A DNA stretch of 64,000 nt, taken from NCBI RefSeq assembly GCF_013364275.1, contig NZ_CP054932.1:1860001-1924000 (forward strand), in the 5' to 3' direction. The position numbers and the translations under genes were made by a program. Positions 29,925 to 41,237 of the stretch are shown here, piece after piece. Within the stretch, counting starts at the first letter, position 1. Each line of letters starts with the position of its first letter. The stretch comes from Actinomadura sp. NAK00032. GTDB taxonomy: Bacteria; Actinomycetota; Actinomycetes; Streptosporangiales; Streptosporangiaceae. The notes under the pieces are model-generated. The model ran no database searches. It was not told where the DNA came from and saw only the letters and a list, made by a program, of their open reading frames with translations.

Positions 29925-30134
29925 GGGTACTCCTCATCCACATGTTGCGATCCTCACCCGCCCACGCGGGTGGGTGTCACATCGACATGAAGTGCGGCCG
30001 GGTGAAACCTCTAGCCTATCCGGTGTGTGCGGGTAAAGGTTCCCTGAACTCGGCGTCCGCAATCCGCCAATCGCGGTTCGCCGCTCACCCGGCGCGCCGG
30101 GCCTCCGGCCGGTCGTCCGCCCGCTCCGGCCGGG

Positions 30135-30518
30135 TCATTCCTTGACGCAGTCGTGGATCCGGGCACCGGTGGCCCGCCGCGGCGTCGTCAGCGTCCGCGT
30201 CCCCGAGATGCCGGACTTCCCGGCCGGGACGGAGACCTTCGTCTCCGCCAGGATCGCGAAGTCGGTGTCGTAGGCGTCGACCGTGCAGCGGACCGCGTCG
30301 CCCTTCCCCTTGGCCACCGTGTAGTTGATCTTCACCGAGGTGTCGGTGATGTCGTAGGAGACGGTCTGCGGGACGATCCCCGGAGTCTGCCCCGAGTGCA
30401 TCGCCAGAACCCCGATGCCCACCGCCATCAGCGCCGCCAGCAGCCCGGCGATCACCATCCCGGCCCGGCCGCGCCGGGGCTCGGCCGGGGCCGCGGGTTT
30501 CGACACGCTCGTCGTCAT
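30135..30518 (-). CDS. DUF4307 domain-containing membrane protein
   Basis: The product has 127 residues: a basic cytoplasmic N-terminus, one membrane helix (about 20-41) and an extracytoplasmic beta-rich domain with two Cys (VRCTVDAYD and IHDCVKE) that may form a disulfide. It matches DUF4307, a family found next to mca in many actinobacteria (Rv1081c in M. tuberculosis, recalled). The function is unknown. It is divergent from mca. Confidence 0.85.
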   Translation of the reverse strand: MTTSVSKPAAPAEPRRGRAGMVIAGLLAALMAVGIGVLAMHSGQTPGIVPQTVSYDITDTSVKINYTVAKGKGDAVRCTVDAYDTDFAILAETKVSVPAGKSGISGTRTLTTPRRATGARIHDCVKE

Positions 30519-30631
30519 GGCGGGGAATCTCCGTGCGGTGTGCGGACGTTGTCAGGGACAATTCTCGTCTGTGCTGGCGCATGCCTCGAACCGGGGGGCC
30601 GCCAAGTGAGTCCGGAGAGGGAGATCCCCAC

Positions 30632-31561
30632 GTGTCCGAGGTCATCGACGGTACGACGCTCGACCGGCCCTGCGGCGGCGACGAGCCGCTGCGCCTCATG
30701 GCGGTGCACGCCCACCCCGACGACGAGTCCAGCAAGGGCGCGGCCACGATGGCGCGCTACGTCGCCGAGGGCGTCGAGGTGCTGGTCGTCACCTGCACGG
30801 GCGGCGAGCGCGGCGACATCCTGAACCCGGCGATGGACCGCCCGGAGGTCAAGGCCGACATCGGCAAGGTCCGCGAGGCGGAGATGGCGCGGGCCCGCGA
30901 GATCCTCGGCGTCGAGCAGCGCTGGCTCGGCTTCGTCGACTCCGGCTTCCCGGAGGGCGACCCGCTGCCGCCGCTGCCCGCGGGCTGCTTCGCGCTGGAG
31001 CCGCTGGAGACCGCCGCCGAGCCGCTGGTGCGCGCCGTCCGCGACTTCCGCCCGCACGTGGTCCTCACCTACGACGAGAAGGGCGGCTACCCCCACCCCG
31101 ACCACGTGAAGTGCCACGAGGTGTCGGTGGAAGCGTTCGAGGCCGCCGGCGACCCGGAGCGCTACCCCGGTGCGGGCGAGCCCTGGCAGCCGCTCAAGCT
31201 CTACTACCACATGACCTTCAGCAAGGAGCGCATCCTCGCCCTGCACACGGCGATGGAGAAGGCCGGTCTCGAGTCGCCCTACGGCGACTGGATGAAGCGC
31301 TTCGAGGACGGCGACGACACCCGCGCCACGTGGGAGGTCACCACGCGCGTCGAGTGCGCCGACCACTTCGAGACCCGCGACCGCGCGCTGCTCGCCCACG
31401 CCACCCAGATCGACCCCAACGGGTTCTGGTTCGTCGTCCCGATGGACGTCCAGCGCGAGGCATGGCCGACCGAGGACTACCATTTGGCCAGGTCCCTCGT
31501 CGACACCGAGGTGCCGGAGGACGACCTGTTCGCCGGCATCCGGGAGAAGGTGTGTCTGTAA
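30632..31561 (+). CDS. mca: Mycothiol S-conjugate amidase
   Basis: This zinc amidase cleaves mycothiol S-conjugates to release a mercapturic acid for export, detoxifying electrophiles and drugs. It has 309 residues. The metal motif AHPDDE is at residues 27-32 and the second His is in [26 protein letters not shown] is typical of Mca as opposed to MshB, as is the [12 protein letters not shown] segment. The GTG at 30632 has GGAGAGGGAG upstream. The stop overlaps the start of the next gene by one base (TAATG). Confidence 0.94.
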   Translation: MSEVIDGTTLDRPCGGDEPLRLMAVHAHPDDESSKGAATMARYVAEGVEVLVVTCTGGERGDILNPAMDRPEVKADIGKVREAEMARAREILGVEQRWLGFVDSGFPEGDPLPPLPAGCFALEPLETAAEPLVRAVRDFRPHVVLTYDEKGGYPHPDHVKCHEVSVEAFEAAGDPERYPGAGEPWQPLKLYYHMTFSKERILALHTAMEKAGLESPYGDWMKRFEDGDDTRATWEVTTRVECADHFETRDRALLAHATQIDPNGFWFVVPMDVQREAWPTEDYHLARSLVDTEVPEDDLFAGIREKVCL

Positions 31562-31797
31562 TGCCTCCCCTCTACGCCATGCCGCTGAACGATGACACGG
31601 TCAGTCCCGGCGTCCTCGGCTTCGTGGTGTTCCTCGCCCTGGTGGCCGCGACGGTCTTCCTGATCCGGTCGATGGGCCGGCAGATGAAGAAGATCCAGGC
31701 GCCCAGCGAGGCGGATCTGAAGCAGCAGGCGTGGGAACGCGCCCAGGCGGCCGGGAGCGCGCCGGCCGCGAAGTCGGCCGCCGACGACGACGCCTGA
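31561..31797 (+). CDS. Small single-pass membrane protein, coupled to mca
   Basis: The product has 78 residues. One membrane helix (about 19-40, GVLGFVVFLALVAATVFLI) is followed by a cytoplasmic charged helix, MGRQMKKIQAP, and an Ala-rich tail. It starts on the last base of mca (TAATG). A gene of this type follows mca in other actinobacteria (Rv1083, recalled). The function is unknown; a role tied to conjugate export or membrane localisation of Mca would be a guess. Confidence 0.85.
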   Translation: MPPLYAMPLNDDTVSPGVLGFVVFLALVAATVFLIRSMGRQMKKIQAPSEADLKQQAWERAQAAGSAPAAKSAADDDA

Positions 31798-31875
31798 GCG
31801 CGGCGCCGGCCGAGCCGGCGGGCGCCGCGCCGCCTCCCCGGTTCGATCCGGTCGCGGCCGGGGAGGACCCTCGTC

Positions 31876-32541
31876 GTGCGCGCGAACTTCGAGGACGCCT
31901 ACCGCGAGCTCGCTCCGGCGGCGGCCCGGCTGCTCAGGCTGCTGAGCCTGCCGCCCGGCGACGACATCGGGCCGGCGGCGGCCGCCGCCCTCGCCGACAT
32001 GCCGGAGAGCCAGGCGCGCGGGCTGCTGGAGACACTGGCCGCGCACGGGCTCGTCGCCGCGTCCGGTGACCGGTTCCGGCTCCCCGGGCCGGTCCTCGGC
32101 TTCGCGCGGGAGCGGGCCGAGCACGAGGAGACCGAGGACGGCCGCAACGCCGCGCTGCGCCGCCTGCTCGACCACTGCCTCGCCCAGCCGCCCGGCGCGG
32201 CGGAGCCCGGCGACCTCGGGGCGGCCCTGCTCGACCGCGAACGCTGGTCGGAGGCCGCCGAGGTGCTGGGGGAGCGCCTGACCGAGGCCGAGGACGAGGC
32301 CGCACGCGCGCGCGTGCTGGCCGCGCTCGGCGACGCCTACCTGCGCGCGCACCGGCCCGTCGCGGCGATCAACTTCTTCGGCCAGGCCCTGGACATCATG
32401 CGGCGGCGGGGCGAGGTCGGCGAGCAGGCCGGCATCTTCGTGCACATCGCCGACGCCGCCCGCGAGCGCGGCGACCACGCGGCCGAGGGCGCCGCGCTGG
32501 GCCGCGCCGCCGTGCTGGCCCTGGAGGACGGCGCGTCCTAG
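31876..32541 (+). CDS. Winged-helix plus TPR-like protein resembling part of AfsR/SARP-type regulators
   Basis: The product has 221 residues. The N-terminal half (RELAPAAARLLRLLSLPPGDDI, LADMPESQARGLLETLAAHGLV) looks like the winged-helix segment that follows the NB-ARC ATPase in AfsR-type regulators. The C-terminal half has TPR-like helices (AALGDAYLRAHRPVAAINFFGQAL). No ATPase and no DNA-binding OmpR-type domain are present. It is preceded by GGGGAGG and starts with GTG. It may be a remnant or a free-standing adaptor. Expression may continue from mca. Confidence 0.7.
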   Translation: MRANFEDAYRELAPAAARLLRLLSLPPGDDIGPAAAAALADMPESQARGLLETLAAHGLVAASGDRFRLPGPVLGFARERAEHEETEDGRNAALRRLLDHCLAQPPGAAEPGDLGAALLDRERWSEAAEVLGERLTEAEDEAARARVLAALGDAYLRAHRPVAAINFFGQALDIMRRRGEVGEQAGIFVHIADAARERGDHAAEGAALGRAAVLALEDGAS

Positions 32542-32555
32542 CGGCGTCCCGGCGG

Positions 32556-33029
32556 CTACACCTTGCGGTGGTCCCAGCTGACGACGCGGTCGGGCTCCAT
32601 GACGATCAGGACGCGCTTGGCCAGCGCCTGCTCGATGCCCTCGGCGATCACCGGGTCGACGGGCTCGCCGATCTGCGGGACGGGCAGCCCCGCCATCCGC
32701 GAGCCGACGACCATGCCGACCTTGCTGCGCGGCCCGGGGTCCTCGATGACGAGGCCGCGGCCGTAGAGCGCGACGCCGCGCAGCTCGTTGTACTCGACGC
32801 CGTCCTCGACCAGGCACGTCATGGTGGGGTCGCGGCGCAGGTTCAGCACCTTCTGCGACGCCTTGTAGGTGGTGAACGCGATCTTGCCCTCGAACAGCGT
32901 GTAGAACATGGTGACGAGGTGCGGCTCGCCGTCCTTGCCCACGGTGGCGACCTGGACCTTGAAGTTGTCCGCGAGGTAGGTGGCCACCTCCTCCGGCGTC
33001 ATCTTGATCTTGTCGCGCTTGCCGGCCAA
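32556..33029 (-). CDS. Pyridoxamine 5'-phosphate oxidase-like split-barrel flavoprotein
   Basis: The product has 157 residues with the PPOX/FDOR fold: [19 protein letters not shown] opens the barrel, [18 protein letters not shown] continues it, and [12 protein letters not shown] follows. Members bind FMN or F420 and reduce diverse substrates, or only bind cofactor. The substrate is unknown. It is divergent from the RNase Z gene, with the palindrome CAAGCGCTTG between them. Confidence 0.8.
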   Translation of the reverse strand: MAGKRDKIKMTPEEVATYLADNFKVQVATVGKDGEPHLVTMFYTLFEGKIAFTTYKASQKVLNLRRDPTMTCLVEDGVEYNELRGVALYGRGLVIEDPGPRSKVGMVVGSRMAGLPVPQIGEPVDPVIAEGIEQALAKRVLIVMEPDRVVSWDHRKV

Positions 33030-33069
33030 CGGGCCCTCCCTGGGTCGCGTGTATCGCGCACAGAATAAC

Positions 33070-33079
33070 CAAGCGCTTG
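33070..33079. promoter_or_regulatory. Perfect palindrome CAAGCGCTTG in a divergent promoter region
   Basis: It lies 41 nt upstream of the flavoprotein ATG and 31 nt upstream of the RNase Z ATG. Palindromes of this form are frequent operators of TetR-type regulators; no regulator gene is adjacent. Confidence 0.3.
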
Positions 33080-33109
33080 CACGGCTCCCGCACCCGGCAC
33101 CATGGGGGC

Positions 33110-34063
33110 ATGTCCGTGCGCGAGCTGATCGTCCTCGGGTCCGCCAGCGCGGTGCCCACCAAGAACCGCAACCACAACGGGTACCTGCTGCGCTGGGACG
33201 GCCACGGCGTGCTGTTCGACCCCGGCGAGGGGACGCAGCGGCAGATGTCGCGCGCCGGCGTCGCCGCGAACGACGTGACCTGGATCTGCGTGACGCACTT
33301 CCACGGCGACCACTGCCTCGGCGTGCCCGGCGTCGTCCAGCGCATCGCCCGCGACGGCGTCGAGCACCCGGTGGACGCGGCGTTCCCGGCGAGCGGCGCG
33401 GCGTACTGGGAGCGGCTGCGGCACGCCGCCGTCTTCCGGGACACCGAGGTGATCCGCGAGCGGCCCGTCTCCGGCGAGCGGATGCGGCTCGACACCGGCG
33501 GCGCCCCGTTCACGCTGACCGCGCGGCGGCTGTCGCACCCGGTCGAGGCGTACGGGTACCGGCTGGAGGAGCCGGACGGCCGCACCATGCTGCCCGCCGA
33601 ACTGGCCGCGCGGGGCGTCCGGGGGCCGCTGATCCGGCGGCTGCAGGAGGACGGCCGCGTCACCGCGCCGGACGGCCGCACGGTGACGCTCGACGAATGC
33701 AGCGTGCCCCGCCCCGGGCAGAAGGTCGCGTTCGTCATGGACACCCGGCTCTGCGACGGCGTCCGGGAACTGGCGGACGGCGTCGACATGCTCGTCATCG
33801 AATCGACGTTCCTGCGCGAGGACGCCGCGCTGGCGGCCGAGTACGGCCACCTGACCTCGGCGCAGGCGGGGGAGGTCGCGGCGGAGGCGGGCGTCCGGCA
33901 CCTCGTCCTCACCCACTTCTCCGAGCGGTACCGCGCCGAGGACGAGCACCGCTTCACCGGCGAGGCGTCCGCCCGCTTCGGCGGCGAGATCACCCTCGTC
34001 CACGACCTGGACCGGATTCCGCTGCCGCCCCGCCGCCTAACCGGGTGGGATGAGGGGCAGTAA
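33110..34063 (+). CDS. rnz: Ribonuclease Z-type metallo-beta-lactamase-fold hydrolase
   Basis: The product has 317 residues. The metal motif is H63-x-H65-x-D67-H68 in [11 protein letters not shown], the N-terminal [15 protein letters not shown] loop and the AYGYRLEE stretch match RNase Z, and [11 protein letters not shown] supplies the later His. The enzyme matures tRNA 3' ends or acts as a general phosphodiesterase. The ATG at 33110 follows CACCAT by 6 nt; a longer reading from 33077 lacks homology. The window's tRNA lacks encoded CCA and so would be a suitable substrate. Confidence 0.88.
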   Translation: MSVRELIVLGSASAVPTKNRNHNGYLLRWDGHGVLFDPGEGTQRQMSRAGVAANDVTWICVTHFHGDHCLGVPGVVQRIARDGVEHPVDAAFPASGAAYWERLRHAAVFRDTEVIRERPVSGERMRLDTGGAPFTLTARRLSHPVEAYGYRLEEPDGRTMLPAELAARGVRGPLIRRLQEDGRVTAPDGRTVTLDECSVPRPGQKVAFVMDTRLCDGVRELADGVDMLVIESTFLREDAALAAEYGHLTSAQAGEVAAEAGVRHLVLTHFSERYRAEDEHRFTGEASARFGGEITLVHDLDRIPLPPRRLTGWDEGQ

Positions 34064-34070
34064 CCACGGC

Positions 34071-35429
<1,359 letters not shown>

Positions 35430-35471
35430 GGCGGGGGTGAGGCGCAGGCCGGATCGGGCAGGATCGGGGGC

Positions 35472-37457
35472 ATGAACCGGCTCAAGGACGCGACAAGCCC
35501 GTACCTGCTCCAGCACGCCGGCAACCCGGTGGACTGGTGGGAGTGGACCGACGAGGCGTTCGCCGAGGCGCGGCGCCGCGACGTCCCCGTCCTGCTGTCC
35601 GTCGGGTACGCCGCGTGCCACTGGTGCCACGTCATGGCTCATCAGTCCTTCGAGGACGACGAGGTCGCCCGGGTCATGAACGAGCTGTTCGTGAACATCA
35701 AGGTGGACCGGGAGGAGCGGCCGGACATCGACGCCGTCTACATGGAGGCGACCCAGGCCATGACGGGCCAGGGCGGCTGGCCGATGACGGTGTTCATGAC
35801 CCCCGAGGGGCATCCGTTCTACTGCGGGACCTACTTCCCGCGCGCGCAGTTCCGGGCGCTGCTGCAGGCCGTCCACAAGGCGTGGACGGAGCAGCGCGAC
35901 GAGGTGGCCGGGCAGGGGCAGCAGGTCGTCGCGGCGCTCACCTCGCGCGGCTCGGGCCTGGCCGGGGACGAGACGCCCGGCGAGGAGGCGCTCGCCCAGG
36001 CGGTGGCGTCGCTCGACACCGCCTACGACCCCGAGCGCGGCGGGTTCGGCGGCGCGCCCAAGTTCCCGCCGTCGATGGCCCTGGAGTTCCTGCTGCGCCA
36101 CCACGCCCGCACCGGCGGCGAGCGGGCGCTCGAGATGGCGTCGCACACCCTGGAGGCGATGGCCAGGGGCGGCATGTACGACCAGCTCGGCGGCGGGTTC
36201 GCGCGGTACTCGGTGGACGACGGCTGGGTCGTCCCGCACTTCGAGAAGATGCTCTACGACAACGCGCTCCTGGCACGCGTCTACGCGCACTGGTGGCGCC
36301 TCACCGGGACGCCGTTCGCGCGGCGGATCGCGCTGGAGACCTGCGACTGGATGCTCCGCGACCTGCGGACCCCCGAGGGCGGTCTCGCCTCCGCCCTGGA
36401 CGCCGACAGCGAGGGCGTCGAGGGCAAGTACTACGTCTGGACGCCGGCGCAGCTCCACGAGGTGCTCGGCGAAGAGGACGGTGCCTTCGCCGAACAACTC
36501 TTCAACGTCACGGGAACATTCGAGCACGGCACCTCAGTGCTGCAACTGCTGAACGACCCGGAGGACGCCGACCGTTACGAGCGCGTCCGAACGACCCTGC
36601 TGGCGGCGCGCGCGCACAGGATCCCTCCCGCACGGGACGACAAGGTCGTGGCCGCATGGAACGGGCTCGCCATCGCCGCCCTCGCCGAGTGCGGCGCGCT
36701 GTTCGACCGTCCCGACCTCGTCCGGGCCGCCGAAGAGGTGGCGCGGCTCCTCCTGGACGTCCACGAGCGCGACGGGCGCCTGACACGGACGTCCAAGGAC
36801 GGGGCCGCGGGCGCCAACTCCGGCGTCCTGGAGGACTACGCCGACATGGCGGAGGGCCTGATCGCCCTGCACGGCGTCACCGGCGACCCGCACCACGTGC
36901 GGATGGCGGGCGAGCTGCTGAACACCGTCCTCGAACGGTTCGCGGACGGCTCCGGCGGCTTCTACGACACGGCCGACGACGCGGAGCGGCTGTTCCGCCG
37001 CCCGCAGGACCCGACCGACAACGCGACGCCGTCCGGCCAGTTCGCGGCGGCGGGCGCACTGCTGTCCTTCGCCGCGCTCACCGCCTCGGACTGGCACCGG
37101 CAGGCCGCCGAGGCCGCGCTGGCCCCCGCCACGACGCTCGCCGCCGAGCACGCCCGGTTCGCGGGCTGGGGGCTGGCCGTGGCCGAGGCGCGGGCGACCG
37201 GCCCGGTGGAGATCGCGGTGGTCGGCGACCCGGCCGACGAGCGCACGCGGGAACTGCACCGCACGGCCCTGCTGGCGGTCGCGCCCGGCGCGGTGGTCAG
37301 CGTCGGCCCGCCGGACGCCGAGGGCGTCCCCCTCCTGGAGGGGCGCGGCCTGGTGGACGGCGTGCCGTCGGCGTACGTGTGCCGCGGTTTCGTGTGCCGG
37401 CTGCCGGTGACGACGCGCGCGGACCTGACTCGCGAACTCCGTAGGCAATTGGACTGA
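35472..37457 (+). CDS. DUF255 thioredoxin-domain protein (YyaL/SPATA20 family)
   Basis: The product has 661 residues. The N-terminal thioredoxin-like domain opens with the family hallmark [20 protein letters not shown] and has a C49-H-W-C52 redox motif (AACHWCHVM). An alpha/alpha-barrel of the N-acylglucosamine-epimerase type follows from about residue 180 ([22 protein letters not shown]). The biochemical role of the family is not settled. The ATG follows CAGGAT by 7 nt. Rv1084 is the mycobacterial counterpart, also downstream of mca (recalled). Confidence 0.9.
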   Translation: MNRLKDATSPYLLQHAGNPVDWWEWTDEAFAEARRRDVPVLLSVGYAACHWCHVMAHQSFEDDEVARVMNELFVNIKVDREERPDIDAVYMEATQAMTGQGGWPMTVFMTPEGHPFYCGTYFPRAQFRALLQAVHKAWTEQRDEVAGQGQQVVAALTSRGSGLAGDETPGEEALAQAVASLDTAYDPERGGFGGAPKFPPSMALEFLLRHHARTGGERALEMASHTLEAMARGGMYDQLGGGFARYSVDDGWVVPHFEKMLYDNALLARVYAHWWRLTGTPFARRIALETCDWMLRDLRTPEGGLASALDADSEGVEGKYYVWTPAQLHEVLGEEDGAFAEQLFNVTGTFEHGTSVLQLLNDPEDADRYERVRTTLLAARAHRIPPARDDKVVAAWNGLAIAALAECGALFDRPDLVRAAEEVARLLLDVHERDGRLTRTSKDGAAGANSGVLEDYADMAEGLIALHGVTGDPHHVRMAGELLNTVLERFADGSGGFYDTADDAERLFRRPQDPTDNATPSGQFAAAGALLSFAALTASDWHRQAAEAALAPATTLAAEHARFAGWGLAVAEARATGPVEIAVVGDPADERTRELHRTALLAVAPGAVVSVGPPDAEGVPLLEGRGLVDGVPSAYVCRGFVCRLPVTTRADLTRELRRQLD

Positions 37458-37664
37458 TGGTCCACTTTGTGGCACTGTGACCTTGATCTCGTGCCCGCTT
37501 GGTGTTACCACTGAGTAGCCGGGACGGAACTGACCCGATGCGGCAGGACGGGCGAGGGTGCCGAGGCGGCGGGCCGGGTATCTGGACGGTGGCCGACAGG
37601 CTCAGCCATAGTCGTGTCCCGGGGCCGGCGGAGCCGGCAGGGCGACCTTCGAGGGAGTGTGGCA

Positions 37665-38855
37665 GTGCGCAAGCCGAACCGCCGGGTCCTACCGACGATC
37701 ATCGGCGTTTCGGTGCTGACGACCCTCGCCGCGAACGTGGCCGTCCTCGTCGCGCACGACGACGGCCCCCCGGCGCAGGCCCGGCAGACCGAGGAGAAGC
37801 GCGCCCGCTACGTGGCCGCGTCCGGGAGCACCACCCTGTCGCCCACGGCGGTCGCGCCGCTCGGCAAGCGGCTCACCCCGCACGTGCTCGTGGCGGCGCC
37901 GTCGACGCTCCCGGCCGACTTCGTCCGCGAGGTCCGCGGCGCCAAGGGCGTGCAGGGCGTCGAGGTCGTGGACGCCGTGCAGGGCATGGTCGCGGGCAAG
38001 CGGATCGGGCTGATGGGCGTGAACCCGTCCACGTTCCGCAACTACACGCCGAAGCCGACCGCGAAGTCGGACGCCCTCTGGCGCAACCTCGCGTCCGGCG
38101 ACGTCGCGATCTCCTTCACGATGGGCAGCGACGGCGGCGTCAAGCTCGGCAGCCAGGTCCCCGTCGGCGGCACCCGCAGCCAGTCCCAGCTGCGCGTCGG
38201 CGCCTACGCCACGATGGGCATCAGCGACGTCGACGCGGTCATCTCGCACACCACCGCGCAGGCCCTCGGCATGCCGAGCGGCAACGCGATGCTGATCAGC
38301 GTCCCGAAGAGCGCGCCCAAGACGTTCATCAAGAAGCTGCGCAAGCACCTGCCGAAGCAGGCCAAGGCCGTCGCCGTCAACCCGGAGATCGACTTCCCGA
38401 AGGCCGGCGACGTCCCCACCGCCAACGGCCGCGTCATGACCGCCCAGCAGGTCCAGACGGTGATCAAGGCGGCCTACACCCGGCTCGGCTGGCCGTACGT
38501 GTGGGGCGGCGAGTCCGAGGCCGAGGGCGGCTACGACTGCTCCGGCCTGATGCAGTACGCCTTCGCCAAGGCGGGCATCCGCCTCCCGCGCGTCGCCGCC
38601 GACCAGGCCCGCGCCGGCTGGGTGATCCCCTACAGCAAGGCCGAGCCGGGCGACATGCTCATCTGGGCCAACGACCCGACCGCCCCCGGCTACATCTCGC
38701 ACATCGCCCTCTACCTGGGCAACGGCAAGATGATCGCCGCCCCCCGCCGCGGCACGGTAGTCCAGGTCCAGAACGTCTACACCCGCAACATGCGAGGCGC
38801 AGTAAGGGTCAACCCCCAAACCGCAGCCAAGGTAGCCGGCGCCATAGGTGGTTAA
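37665..38855 (+). CDS. NlpC/P60 peptidoglycan hydrolase with an N-terminal ectodomain
   Basis: The product has 396 residues. A signal-anchor helix (about 8-30) is followed by an unusual domain at about 55-255 (LVAAPSTLPADFVREV, GLMGVNPSTF, SGDVAISFTMGSDGGVKLG) that reads like the extracytoplasmic part of FtsX/MacB-type permeases. The C-terminal NlpC/P60 domain has Cys292 in GGYDCSGLMQY and His346 in ISHIALYLGNG. It probably cleaves peptide cross-bridges of peptidoglycan. I chose GTG 37665 because GGGAG lies 8 nt upstream. A hairpin element follows the gene. Confidence 0.87.
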   Translation: MRKPNRRVLPTIIGVSVLTTLAANVAVLVAHDDGPPAQARQTEEKRARYVAASGSTTLSPTAVAPLGKRLTPHVLVAAPSTLPADFVREVRGAKGVQGVEVVDAVQGMVAGKRIGLMGVNPSTFRNYTPKPTAKSDALWRNLASGDVAISFTMGSDGGVKLGSQVPVGGTRSQSQLRVGAYATMGISDVDAVISHTTAQALGMPSGNAMLISVPKSAPKTFIKKLRKHLPKQAKAVAVNPEIDFPKAGDVPTANGRVMTAQQVQTVIKAAYTRLGWPYVWGGESEAEGGYDCSGLMQYAFAKAGIRLPRVAADQARAGWVIPYSKAEPGDMLIWANDPTAPGYISHIALYLGNGKMIAAPRRGTVVQVQNVYTRNMRGAVRVNPQTAAKVAGAIGG

Positions 38856-38906
38856 ACCCGACCACCGCCACCCAAGTCGCTGTCCGAACCTCAGCCACCG
38901 GCATCA

Positions 38907-39045
38907 CGGGTCGTGCGGCCGGAGGGCGCCCAGCGCCCGGAGGCCGCACGACCCGACGGTCGAGAGGCCGTTTCACGAGACGCGCCAGCGGCTCGGGAAA
39001 CGGCCTCTCGACCGTGACGGGGGTTCCAGGGGGTCGCCCCCCTGG
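38907..39045 (+). repeat. Dispersed three-hairpin element, copy C
   Basis: Hairpin 1 (38907-38955) has 14-bp outer arms CGGGTCGTGCGGCC/GGCCGCACGACCCG and an inner GGGCGC-CCA-GCGCCC. Hairpin 2 has 17-bp arms (38957-38973 with 38998-39014) around a 24-nt loop. Hairpin 3 is CCAGGGGG-TCG-CCCCCCTGG (39026-39045). It shares arms with copy B and loop with copies A and B. It fills the space between the convergent NlpC/P60 and TetR genes and ends one base before the tetR stop codon. Confidence 0.75.
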
Positions 39046-39046
39046 G

Positions 39047-39685
39047 CTAAAGCGGACAGCCTTGGGCGAGAAATCTCAGGTTGTGGTCTATCTGGGCCGG
39101 GAGGTCTTCGTAGGTGGTCTTGCCGTCGAGCAGGCGGTACAGGGCTGCCTGGAGGACGCCTAGGACGGCCCAGCTGAATGCCTCTACGTCCGGGTCGTCG
39201 GGGGCGCGGCCCGTCCGTTCGGCGAAGGCCTCGCTCAGGACCGTGAACGTGGCCCGCATCCCCTCGAAGGTGCGACCGCGCAGGGCGGGGACCTCTGCGG
39301 TGATGCGGAGGCGGGTCTTGAGGGCGTCCAGGTCGGTCTCGAACAGCTGGGGCAGGATCTCCCGCAGCATGGCGCGCAGCGCGTCGATCGGCGGCAGCTC
39401 GGCGGGCTGTTCGCGGATGGCCTCCGCCATGATCGGGTCGTACTCGTCGGTGATCACGACGTCTTCCTTGGTGGGGAAGTAGCGGAAGAACGTGCTCGGC
39501 GAGATCTCCGCCGCCGCCGCGATCTGCTCGACCGTCGTCTCGTCGTAGCCCTGCGCGGCGAACAGCCGGAGGGCATGGTCCTGGATCGCCCTCCGGGTCC
39601 GCAGCTTCTTGCGCTCCCGCAGCGGCAGCCGGGCCAGCCGGTCCTCCATGCGGTCGATCGCGTGCTCAGGGGACGACGTGCTCAT
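39047..39685 (-). CDS. TetR family regulator of the adjacent efflux pump
   Basis: The product has 212 residues. The helix-turn-helix is TVEQIAAAAEISPSTFFRYFPTKEDVV (about residues 48-74, quoted here as IAAAAEISPSTFFRYF), and the C-terminal part is an AcrR-type ligand domain. The start ATG 39685 overlaps the last 20 nt of the MFS gene on the same strand, so translation is coupled. It probably represses the MFS pump and itself through the palindrome in front of the MFS gene. Confidence 0.88.
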   Translation of the reverse strand: MSTSSPEHAIDRMEDRLARLPLRERKKLRTRRAIQDHALRLFAAQGYDETTVEQIAAAAEISPSTFFRYFPTKEDVVITDEYDPIMAEAIREQPAELPPIDALRAMLREILPQLFETDLDALKTRLRITAEVPALRGRTFEGMRATFTVLSEAFAERTGRAPDDPDVEAFSWAVLGVLQAALYRLLDGKTTYEDLPAQIDHNLRFLAQGCPL

Positions 39686-41204
39686 GGTCCGATTGTCGGG
39701 CATCGGCGGCGGGGGCCGCATCCCGCGGCGCCCGGCGCGGCATGAAGAGCCACAGCAGGACGGCCACGGCGAGGGCGCCGGCGCCGCACGCGGCGAACAC
39801 CGCGTCCATGCCCTGGACGTAGGCGTCGCGCGCGGAGGCGAGCAGCGCCGCGTCGTCCAGCCGGCCGGCGACGCGGACGGCGCCGCCGATGGAGTCGCCG
39901 GCCGCGGCGGCGGCTTCGGCGGGCAGGTGGCCGGTGCCGACGTGGTCGCGGTAGACGGCGGCGAGGAGGCTGCCGAGGCCCGCGACGCCGAGCGTCCCAC
40001 CGGTCTGGCGGAGCGTCTGGACGAGCCCGGAGCCGCGTCCGGCCTCCTCGGCGGGGAGGGCGGCGAGCACCGCGTCCATCGCCGGGATGAGGGTGAGGCC
40101 GGAGCCGAGCCCGATGACGACGAGCCACGGGACGGCGGTGCCGTAGCCGTCGCCCGCCTCGGTGAACGCGGCCCAGCCGAGCCCGGCGGCCAGCACCAGC
40201 AGGCCCACGACCATGACCGGCTTGTGGCCGGTGCGGGGCGCCGCCCGGTCGGTGGCGATCGCGCCCCCGAGCAGCCCGGCCAGCATGGGGATGATCTTCA
40301 GGCCGGTCTCGAAGACGTCGTTGCCCTGGACGGCCTCCAGGTACTGCGGCAGGACGAACAGGAGCCCGCCGAGCAGCAGGTTCGCGGTGACCGCGGCGAT
40401 CATCGCCCACACGAACGCGCGGTCGCCGAACAGCCGCAGGTTCAGCATCGGCTCGGCGGCCCGCCGCTCCCAGGCCACGAAGCCGGTGAGCAGCAGGGCG
40501 GCGAGGACGAACGCGGCGACGGACACCGGGTCGCCCCAGCCGCGGACGGGGGCCTCGATGACGCCGTACACGAGCGCCACGAGCCCGCCCATCGACAGCA
40601 GCGTGCCGGGGAGGTCGACGCGCGGCGCCGCTGGGTCCCGGGTCTCGGGCAGCAGGAAGGCCACCGCGAGGCCGCCGGCCACCACCACCGGGACGTTGAT
40701 CAGGAAGATCGACCCCCACCAGTAGTGCTCCAGCAGCCAGCCGCCGAGCAGCGGGCCGAGCGGCAGCCCGACCGCGTTCGCCCCCGTCCAGATCGCGACG
40801 GCCCGGGTCCGCTCCTCCGGCGGGAAGATCGCCGGCAGCATCGACATGGACAGCGGCAGGACGACCGCCGCGCCGAGCCCCATGAACGCGCGGGCGACGA
40901 TGACGCCGCCGGTGCCGTCCGCGAACGCGCCGGCGAGCGAGGCGGCGCCGAACACGGCGAGTCCGGCCAGCAGCAGCCGCTTGCGGCCGAGCCGGTCGCC
41001 GAGCAGCCCCGCCGGGAGCAGCACGGCCGCGAAGACGAGCAGGTAGGAGTCGACGATCCACTGCAACTGGCTGGTGCTCGCGTTCAGCTCCTCCGACAGC
41101 GTCGTCAGCGCCACGTTGAGGATCGTCAGGTCGAAGCCGAGCGCCAGCATGCTCAGCGCCAGGGCCGACAGCCCGATCCAGCGCCGGGCGTACCCCACGG
41201 ACAT
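39666..41204 (-). CDS. MFS drug efflux transporter, DHA2 (14-TM) family
   Basis: The product has 512 residues with about 14 membrane helices. Motif A is DRLGRKRLLL, motif C-like segments occur in WTGANAVGLPLGPLLGGWLL, and helix 1 has the LDFDLTILNVAL-like pattern (GFDLTILNVAL) with an Asp typical of DHA2 proteins such as EmrB/QacA. It exports drugs or other amphipathic compounds by proton antiport. It overlaps the downstream tetR gene. Confidence 0.92.
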   Translation of the reverse strand: MSVGYARRWIGLSALALSMLALGFDLTILNVALTTLSEELNASTSQLQWIVDSYLLVFAAVLLPAGLLGDRLGRKRLLLAGLAVFGAASLAGAFADGTGGVIVARAFMGLGAAVVLPLSMSMLPAIFPPEERTRAVAIWTGANAVGLPLGPLLGGWLLEHYWWGSIFLINVPVVVAGGLAVAFLLPETRDPAAPRVDLPGTLLSMGGLVALVYGVIEAPVRGWGDPVSVAAFVLAALLLTGFVAWERRAAEPMLNLRLFGDRAFVWAMIAAVTANLLLGGLLFVLPQYLEAVQGNDVFETGLKIIPMLAGLLGGAIATDRAAPRTGHKPVMVVGLLVLAAGLGWAAFTEAGDGYGTAVPWLVVIGLGSGLTLIPAMDAVLAALPAEEAGRGSGLVQTLRQTGGTLGVAGLGSLLAAVYRDHVGTGHLPAEAAAAAGDSIGGAVRVAGRLDDAALLASARDAYVQGMDAVFAACGAGALAVAVLLWLFMPRRAPRDAAPAADARQSDHEHVVP

Positions 41205-41237
41205 GAGAGTGACCTCCGAATGAGTGCAACTATGAAA

